DNA of 40,050 bases from a virus, in the IMG/VR virus record IMGVR_UViG_3300005530_000053, positions 1-40,050 of that record; one strand, given 5' to 3'. Of this stretch, positions 35,319 through 40,050 are shown piece by piece (the stretch's first letter is position 1; the number at the start of each line of letters is the position of its first letter). The notes under the pieces are model-generated. The model had not been told where the DNA came from. It ran no database searches and saw only the letters and a list, made by a program, of their open reading frames with translations. The translations under genes and the position numbers were made by a program.

Positions 35319-35657
35319 ATGCAGAAAACCTGTAGCTACTGTAACGGAGAATACAACACAATCAGACCTACAAGTAAGTTCTGTTCTCCTAGATGCCGCA
35401 CGTTAGCCTATCGAGAGAGGCATGGTATTGTCACCAAGAGAGATAAGGACCATACTGTATGCCAGCGCGAAGGATGCGGAAAAACAATACCAGATAGCTT
35501 TAAAGCTAGTGCAAGATATTGCTCGAATGCCTGTCGCCAAAAAATTTACAACGACTCACACAAAGAAGTCGCCAAAGCAAAGAGAGACGCAGTAGTACAA
35601 GAACGTAGAGATGCTAAAGCAGTTGAAGATTTCATACAGGAGTTGATGGGTGAATGA
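35319..35657 (+). CDS. Protein with two cysteine-rich zinc ribbons, 112 residues
   Basis: CSYCNGEYNTIRPTSKFCSP and RC (4-26) form one ribbon; CQREGCGKTIPDSFKASARY and CSNAC (about 48-72) another. A basic helical tail (KAKRDAVVQERRDAKAVEDF) follows. A nucleic-acid-binding role is plausible. No ribosome site is visible in front of the ATG, which is odd for this genome. Confidence 0.65.
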   Translation: MQKTCSYCNGEYNTIRPTSKFCSPRCRTLAYRERHGIVTKRDKDHTVCQREGCGKTIPDSFKASARYCSNACRQKIYNDSHKEVAKAKRDAVVQERRDAKAVEDFIQELMGE

Positions 35658-35875
35658 GAGTTTCAACAAATTTTCGTACAGGAGAAAATGCTGAAGATAT
35701 GGGCCTTATTATGGAAGTAGACTTTCGTATCACAAATAGTCGTATGTTTGGTGTAGAACCTGATCCAGCAAAAATTGGTGAATGTGTCAATGCAGCATTG
35801 AATGCATTTAATGAAGAATGGATTAAAGAAGCTGTTAGCTTTAGACCTAATCCTTCTCTGAGAGATTATGTATGA
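35654..35875 (+). CDS. Hypothetical protein, 73 residues
   Basis: The product (MRVSTNFRTGENAEDMGLIM and on) is a small alpha/beta domain with a C-terminal helix (CVNAALNAFNEEWIKEAVSF). ATG overlaps the previous stop and its end overlaps the next start. Family unknown. Confidence 0.6.
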   Translation: MRVSTNFRTGENAEDMGLIMEVDFRITNSRMFGVEPDPAKIGECVNAALNAFNEEWIKEAVSFRPNPSLRDYV

Positions 35876-36066
35876 TGAAAAGGAAACAGGCCTTCTCATA
35901 TACAGTGAATATTCCTATTATTGAGGGACAAGCTACTGTAATGATTGATGGTGTTCCGAAGGTCCTTATTGCAGGTGATAGTGTTGATGTAACCTACAAA
36001 GTTTCATTTAGGACACGTTTTCCTTTTATTATAAAAAGTGTTAGGATTGATGGTGTGGTTTCATGA
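35872..36066 (+). CDS. Hypothetical beta-rich protein, 64 residues
   Basis: Strand-rich (FSYTVNIPIIEGQATVMIDG, VLIAGDSVDVTYKVSF) with almost no acidic residues and a hydrophobic C-terminus. Family unknown. Overlaps the neighbouring genes by four bases each. Confidence 0.55.
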   Translation: MMKRKQAFSYTVNIPIIEGQATVMIDGVPKVLIAGDSVDVTYKVSFRTRFPFIIKSVRIDGVVS

Positions 36067-36527
36067 AAATCATTTCGGGTGGACAAATTGGCGCGGATAT
36101 TGCAGCCCTTCAATGGGCCAAATCTGTAGGTTGGGAAACAGGCGGCTGGATGCCCAAAGACTTTAAAACTCTAGATGGTCTTCATCCTGAGTATAAAGAA
36201 TTGTACGGAATGACTGAAACGCATGACGACGGCTATCCAGAACGCACCCGGATGAATGTCTTAACTGCTGATGTGACTCTACGATTTGGATCAAGTTTCA
36301 ATACACATGGTGAACGTTGTACTGCACGATTTATTCGTATGTACAAAAAACCACATCTGGATATTCTAATGAATCCTATTAATTTTACTTGTATTCCTAG
36401 TCCTGCTTATGCACGTGAATGGCTAGAAGTACACATGCCAGATACAATCAATGTTGCTGGTAACGCAAGAGTCACAATTGAACCAGAAGTAAGACTTTTC
36501 TTAGACCAGATTGGTTATCGTAGATGA
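36063..36527 (+). CDS. SLOG/YpsA-like putative nucleotide- or molybdenum-carrier-like protein, 154 residues
   Basis: IISGGQIGADIAALQWAKSV at the N-terminus and TGGWMPKDFKTLDG (26-39) match the signature of the putative molybdenum-carrier proteins (SLOG/DprA-related Rossmann fold); YPERTRMNVLTADVTLRFG continues it. Such proteins are common in phage genomes and probably bind a nucleotide-like ligand. Real substrate unknown. Overlaps the RuvC-like gene. Confidence 0.8.
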   Translation: MKIISGGQIGADIAALQWAKSVGWETGGWMPKDFKTLDGLHPEYKELYGMTETHDDGYPERTRMNVLTADVTLRFGSSFNTHGERCTARFIRMYKKPHLDILMNPINFTCIPSPAYAREWLEVHMPDTINVAGNARVTIEPEVRLFLDQIGYRR

Positions 36528-36997
36528 AAATCATCTCACTTGATCCTGGAAAAACTACAGGGTATACTGTGGGGTATCTTTCGGAGCTAGAACCGGAATT
36601 ACGCTTTCATTCATTTCAGGATAAATTGAGTCATATCCAACTCTATGAGTTATTGCAAGAAGAATCACCACAATGGATCGTGTGTGAAAGTTTCGAATTC
36701 AGAAACAAGGTTCGACCAGGAACTGAATTAATCTCGTGTGAACTAATTGGTGTTGTTCACTTATATACCGCATTATACAAAAATGGCCTTACCTTCCAAA
36801 CTGCATCCACACATGGAGCAGGCGGTCGGAATGGTCCATTTCAAGATCGTATTCTACGAGCGAAAGGAATCTATAAACCAGGTAAACCTCACGCTATGGA
36901 CTCATTGAGGATTCTTCTCTATTGGTATGAACATGGTAAAGGATTCCAATTTAATAAACGTAAGGGCTATAAGGACTTAATGGTACATCATCTATGA
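36524..36997 (+). CDS. RuvC-like Holliday-junction resolvase (RNase H fold), 157 residues
   Basis: SLDPGKTTGY (Asp7) starts the first strand; IVCESFEF has Glu55, and HAMDSLRILLYW gives Asp126, the acidic residues of a RuvC-type active site. It probably resolves branched DNA before packaging. Its start overlaps the previous gene (ATGA) and its end the phosphoesterase gene. Confidence 0.85.
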   Translation: MKIISLDPGKTTGYTVGYLSELEPELRFHSFQDKLSHIQLYELLQEESPQWIVCESFEFRNKVRPGTELISCELIGVVHLYTALYKNGLTFQTASTHGAGGRNGPFQDRILRAKGIYKPGKPHAMDSLRILLYWYEHGKGFQFNKRKGYKDLMVHHL

Positions 36998-37521
36998 CGG
37001 CTCCTTTAACTGTAACCGAAGATACGTGGATCATTGCGGATACACATTTCGGACATACGAACATCATTCGCTATTGTAACCGCCCAATTGACCATGATCG
37101 TAAAATGTATAACTCATGGAAGCGATTGGTTAAAAAGAATGATGTTGTCTTACATCTTGGTGATTTATCTATTTGGTATGGACCGTGGAGAAATCATTGG
37201 CTAAAGAAATGTTATAAACTTAAAGGTGAGAAGTACATCATTTGGGGTAACCACGATGAAGATCAGAAAATGTCTCCCAAAGTCTTTGAATCAAAAACTG
37301 GATTCAAGGTCATTCAACCGTTCCGTCAAAAAGACGTTATGTTCTCACACGAACCTGTTACTGATTCCGAGGCATTATGGCAAGTCAACATTCATGGACA
37401 CGTTCATGACCACAAACCGTTCGGTGTTTGGCAAATGGCTGGATACAATTACTTCAATGCTTCGATTGAAGGGATGAATTACAAGCCGTGGCGATTAGGC
37501 GATATACTCAAAAGATGTTAA
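36994..37521 (+). CDS. Calcineurin-like metallophosphoesterase, 175 residues
   Basis: The metal-binding motifs are all visible: IADTHFGHTN (14-23), HLGDLS (54-59), WGNHDED (84-90), FSHEP and IHGHVHDH. Such phage enzymes cleave phosphate esters in nucleotides or nucleic acids; the substrate here is unknown. It lies after the RuvC-like gene, which fits a DNA-processing role. Confidence 0.9.
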   Translation: MTAPLTVTEDTWIIADTHFGHTNIIRYCNRPIDHDRKMYNSWKRLVKKNDVVLHLGDLSIWYGPWRNHWLKKCYKLKGEKYIIWGNHDEDQKMSPKVFESKTGFKVIQPFRQKDVMFSHEPVTDSEALWQVNIHGHVHDHKPFGVWQMAGYNYFNASIEGMNYKPWRLGDILKRC

Positions 37522-37685
37522 TCTGGTGTAGATCAAAATATGATGAACTTGTAATGACTGTAAGTTTGCTTTTCATTGCAATTGGTGTATATCTTGGCGC
37601 AACACTAATCAATGTCCCGATCGGTTCTGCTCTACTTATTATAGGAATCGTAATCTTCGGATTAGGGACGATCTGGAAATCTTGA
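37515..37685 (+). CDS. Two-span small membrane protein, 56 residues
   Basis: ATG 37515 overlaps the previous gene end. Two hydrophobic helices (VMTVSLLFIAIGVYLGATLI and GSALLIIGIVIFGLGTIW) are separated by a short loop, preceded by a basic N-terminus. It may be a membrane accessory protein or a holin-like protein, but the annotated holin is elsewhere. Confidence 0.55.
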   Translation: MLIWCRSKYDELVMTVSLLFIAIGVYLGATLINVPIGSALLIIGIVIFGLGTIWKS

Positions 37686-37698
37686 TAATGGAGGTATC

Positions 37699-38505
37699 AT
37701 GCGTAAATTATTATTAGCCTGCTTAGTTGTAATCGTCTTTGGTTCTATTGGAAGTGCTCAATCTTCTACCGGATGGTTGACTCCGACTACTACATGGCAA
37801 TGGCAGATTCAAGGTAAAATCGACCAAACGGTTTCAGCGCAGATGTTTGACATTGATCTATTTGATGCACGCCCAGGAGAAATCAATGCAGGCGTTATCT
37901 CGCAACTCCATTCTAAAGGTAAACACGTTCTTTGCTATTTAGATACAGGCGCGTGGGAAAGCTATAGGCCAGATGCTTCACAGTTCCCCGCTAGTGTAAT
38001 CGGCAATTCAACTGGTTGGAGTGGTGAACGCTGGTTGGATATTCGACAGCAATCGTGGCCGCTATTCGCAGATATTATCTGGAATAGACTTGATCTTGCT
38101 GTAAGTCTTGGTTGTGATGGCATCGAACCAGATCAAAATAACTCAGTTGAAAACAATCCTGGTTTTCCAATCACCTATGCAGACGAAGCTGCTTGGTATC
38201 TAGAGGTTGCAAGACAAGCACATCTTCGTGGTTTAACTGTTGTACAGAAAAATGGTATTGAGTTACTACATCGTTCATTTGGTCCAAGTCTCGTAGCTGC
38301 TCACGACGGAATGCTGAATGAAGAGTGTTGGCAATATCGTGAATGTGATGATGGATTACAGTTATACGTACAGGCAGGTAAGTGGTTAGGTGAAGTAGAG
38401 TACAAAGGACAAGTAAGTAAAGTATGTCCTCAGCTAAATAAGCGTGGCTTCATGGGAATGAAAAAGAAGTTATCACTATACGCTTATCGTGAGGTCTGCT
38501 GGTAG
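37699..38505 (+). CDS. Secreted GH114-like endo-polygalactosaminidase, 268 residues
   Basis: MRKLLLACLVVIVFGSIGSA is a signal peptide. The mature chain matches the GH114 fold in order: TTWQWQIQGKID, FDIDLFDARPGEI, LCYLDTGAWESYRPDASQFP, GERWLDIRQQ, GCDGIEPDQNN, VVQKNG and EECWQYREC. GH114 enzymes cleave alpha-1,4-linked galactosamine polymers in exopolysaccharides. The six mature cysteines suit an exported enzyme. TGGAGGTATC precedes the ATG. Found at the end of the early block beside the tRNA, it could be acquired cargo that loosens the host's surface or biofilm matrix. Confidence 0.85.
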   Translation: MRKLLLACLVVIVFGSIGSAQSSTGWLTPTTTWQWQIQGKIDQTVSAQMFDIDLFDARPGEINAGVISQLHSKGKHVLCYLDTGAWESYRPDASQFPASVIGNSTGWSGERWLDIRQQSWPLFADIIWNRLDLAVSLGCDGIEPDQNNSVENNPGFPITYADEAAWYLEVARQAHLRGLTVVQKNGIELLHRSFGPSLVAAHDGMLNEECWQYRECDDGLQLYVQAGKWLGEVEYKGQVSKVCPQLNKRGFMGMKKKLSLYAYREVCW

Positions 38506-38511
38506 ATTCAT

Positions 38512-38595
38512 GCCGACGTGGTGGAATTGGTATACACATCAGACTTAAAATCTGACGCCTGTAAAGGATTGAGGGTTCGAGTCCCTCCGTCGGCA
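38512..38595 (+). tRNA. tRNA-Leu (anticodon TAA, 38546-38548)
   Basis: An 84-base cloverleaf. GCCGACG pairs with CGTCGGC, followed by discriminator A at 38595; the anticodon stem TCAGA/TCTGA closes loop CTTAAAA; a long variable arm (class II, CGCCTGTAAAGGATT) is present; the T arm is GAGGG-TTCGAGT-CCCTC. It reads UUA codons, which AT-leaning phage genes use. No CCA is encoded. A hairpin pair follows. Confidence 0.95.
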
Positions 38596-38607
38596 TTGCA
38601 CAAAAAT

Positions 38608-38674
38608 GAGGGAGCCACCCCAGGAGTAAAGGTGACTCCCTCTGCTTCTCTCTCTGGCCCTGAACGAGAGAGAA
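38608..38674. terminator. Two consecutive hairpins after the tRNA, between converging operons
   Basis: GAGGGAGCCACC/GGTGACTCCCTC (38608-38619, 38631-38642; one C-A mismatch) and TTCTCTCTC/GAGAGAGAA (38646-38654, 38666-38674) follow each other. They probably terminate the rightward transcript and, being symmetrical, possibly the leftward lysis transcript. About 90 further bases before the holin stop hold only a short TAGCAA/TTGCTA repeat (38713-38726). Confidence 0.7.
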
Positions 38675-38763
38675 CTTTGAAAGTTAGAACAAGATTCTGA
38701 TAAGTAAGATGATTAGCAAAATTGCTAGAATTACTTTCAGAACCGTTAATAGATCATTTGTGC

Positions 38764-39177
38764 TCAAGGATTAGGTGGTGCCGGAACTTCTGGCGTAACA
38801 GGATCAGGTCCGGCAACTTGTGGAACATCACTCTGCAACTGCTTAAATAGACCTAGATCAGTCACGCTCTTAAGGATAGAACCCACGAATGCTGCAAGAA
38901 CAACAACCCAAGCAGCGTTCATAAGCACTTCCATATCGAGTCCAGGGATCACTAGGTCTGCATTAGCAGCATATAGATAACCACCATACAGAATGAAGAA
39001 CGGCACCATCTTCCCAAGCACATCGTTACGCATGGTATCCGCAATGAAGCTAAGACGGAAGCCCTGCGTGTTGTCAACAAGTGCGGCTACTGTTCCAAGT
39101 AGGAAATCGAGTACGAGAAGTAGCAGAGCAATCTGAACTCTCGTATCATTGAAAGCCGCATTTAGTAGGTCCTGCAA
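38764..39177 (-). CDS. Holin, 137 residues
   Basis: Several hydrophobic segments (IALLLLVLDFLLGTVAALVD, then KMVPFFILYGGYLYAANAD and LMNAAWVVVLAAFVGSILKS) give three probable membrane spans, followed by a Pro-rich tail (PDPVTPEVPAPPNP). The gene sits next to the endolysin gene. It forms the membrane lesion that lets the leaderless endolysin out at the end of infection. The short N-terminal charged end and spans match class I-type phage holins. Confidence 0.85.
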   Translation of the reverse strand: MQDLLNAAFNDTRVQIALLLLVLDFLLGTVAALVDNTQGFRLSFIADTMRNDVLGKMVPFFILYGGYLYAANADLVIPGLDMEVLMNAAWVVVLAAFVGSILKSVTDLGLFKQLQSDVPQVAGPDPVTPEVPAPPNP

Positions 39178-39186
39178 CTCAGCCTC

Positions 39187-39960
39187 CTAAATATCGTAGT
39201 GAACGTAGCAATTGATATCGCTACGATAGTTGTACTTGTAGAAACCCATTGGGTAACTTCCCATGCTTAAGACGTTTCCACCTCCTGTGTACATTGCAAC
39301 ATGCGTTGGTGCTCCTACAGGGAATGCAGGACTTGCACCACGATGAAAACCATAGAAGATAAAGTCACCTGGTTCTAGTAAACCGAATTTAACCTTATGT
39401 CCATGTCCAATTAAAGTGCCAGTATATCCCTGCCCATCATAACCACGTCCATTAGGATCGGGAGCACCAGCAGCGTAATGGCAGTTTGTAACCATTGCGC
39501 TACAATCCCACTTTTTGGGAACTGTCGGAGGCTTGCATAGAATAAAAGCACGCATTTGACTGTATGCATCCATATCATAGCGATGTGCATACCAGTAAAA
39601 TCCTGCTTCTACTGCAAGCTGTCGCTTATTCTTCTTCTTGTGATTAGCGCAATAGACCTCTGCAAGATGAATTGAATAATCATCAAAAGCCCACTCAGTT
39701 CTATGACGTGCTGTCCGTCTTTGACGAAGCGCATCGTGAGTGACTTTGTTGATCTTCCCGGTAACGGGAACCTTCATAATTAACTGAGCACCCTTAACAG
39801 CATTCTCGAATGCTGTGCCGTACTGCGGAGAAAATCCGCGTTTCCACCACGGGTACAAATCGGGGAATGCGTGTGAAAGTGCGCGTTTATGCGCGATCAC
39901 ATCATTCCCGGTCATACCGCGCTGTAGTGTTCTGCAAAGTGGTACTTTAGGTGTTGCCAT
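39187..39960 (-). CDS. Endolysin: peptidoglycan-binding plus NlpC/P60-like peptidase, 257 residues
   Basis: Residues about 10-80 form a PG_binding_1-type helical domain (GMTGNDVIAHKRALSHAFPD). The C-terminal domain has WDCSAMVTN (151-159, catalytic Cys153), and GAPTHVAMYTG with His220, as in NlpC/P60 peptidases, with a downstream polar residue still to be identified. It has no signal peptide, so it needs the holin. A Gram-positive host is likely. Confidence 0.9.
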   Translation of the reverse strand: MATPKVPLCRTLQRGMTGNDVIAHKRALSHAFPDLYPWWKRGFSPQYGTAFENAVKGAQLIMKVPVTGKINKVTHDALRQRRTARHRTEWAFDDYSIHLAEVYCANHKKKNKRQLAVEAGFYWYAHRYDMDAYSQMRAFILCKPPTVPKKWDCSAMVTNCHYAAGAPDPNGRGYDGQGYTGTLIGHGHKVKFGLLEPGDFIFYGFHRGASPAFPVGAPTHVAMYTGGGNVLSMGSYPMGFYKYNYRSDINCYVHYDI

Positions 39961-39962
39961 AA

Positions 39963-40050
39963 TTAGTCGTCCTCAGGAGGAACAGTTCCTTCCCCTTCTT
40001 CACTATCAGGTTCTTTAGGTTCATCTTCTGGCGTTGGCGCATCTGGATCA
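39963..40050 (-). CDS. C-terminal end of an acidic protein (cut by window edge)
   Basis: The frame enters the window at its right edge and stops at 39963-39965, three bases before the endolysin ATG. The visible 29 residues are dominated by Asp, Glu and Pro, e.g. PTPEDEPKEPDSEEGEG, indicating a disordered acidic tail. The CCTCCTGAGGACG stretch in its last codons supplies the endolysin's ribosome site. Nothing more can be said. Confidence 0.6.
   Translation of the reverse strand, partial: DPDAPTPEDEPKEPDSEEGEGTVPPEDD

Noticed and set aside
38518-38700. 60-codon frame over the tRNA
   Set aside because: It runs through the tRNA-Leu and the following hairpins; the start lies in the acceptor/D region.

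Overview
The window is part of the genome of a tailed double-stranded DNA bacteriophage (Caudoviricetes). It carries a head-packaging module (large terminase, DUF935-type portal, S49 capsid protease, decoration protein, start of a capsid protein), a holin/endolysin pair, and a phage replication set (family A DNA polymerase, primase-helicase, RecA-like ATPase, DUF669-type ssDNA-binding protein, Cas4/RecB-like nuclease, SNF2 helicase, RuvC-like nuclease). No integrase or clear lysogeny repressor is visible. The host is probably Gram-positive: the NlpC/P60 endolysin has no signal peptide, no spanins are seen, purine-rich Shine-Dalgarno sites are strong, and promoters are of the TTGACA/TAnnnT type. 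A moderately AT-rich actinobacterium would fit, but this is inference.

Layout. Positions 1-10128 (minus strand) hold the structural operon, transcribed leftward from a promoter near 10175-10203: a possible small terminase, small proteins, a tail-type protein, a secreted beta-helix protein, a 796-residue fibre built of about 29 tandem 18/20-residue repeats, terminase, portal, protease with an apparently nested scaffold gene, decoration protein and the start of the capsid gene. Positions 10345-38505 (plus strand) hold early and replication genes, densely packed with stop/start overlaps and fed by several near-identical promoters. The first part (10.3-19.1 kb) is many small unknown genes with structured non-coding RNA between them. 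From 20.4 to 37.5 kb come replication, nucleotide-pool and nuclease genes. A secreted GH114 glycosidase and a tRNA-Leu(UAA) close the rightward block. After a double hairpin at 38608-38674, holin, endolysin and an acidic C-terminus run leftward again (38764-40050), presumably continuing into late genes outside the window.

The most unusual content is RNA. Spacers at 11.5, 12.05, 12.4-12.7, 17.4-18.2 and 19.2 kb contain long perfect stems, including crossing (pseudoknot) pairings. Three elements (12595-12691, 17716-17831, 18078-18172) share a closing stem with the same G-G mismatch and compensatory inner sequence changes. The 743-base spacer at 17427-18169 looks like a large structured RNA or a cluster of RNAs. 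One of its hairpin loops and one unpaired stretch each have 10 nt of perfect complementarity to the Shine-Dalgarno region of the phage gene at 10723. A second theme is export: three proteins with signal peptides (beta-helix protein, lytic transglycosylase-like protein, GH114 glycosidase) and several small membrane proteins suggest that the phage modifies the host envelope or surroundings during infection.
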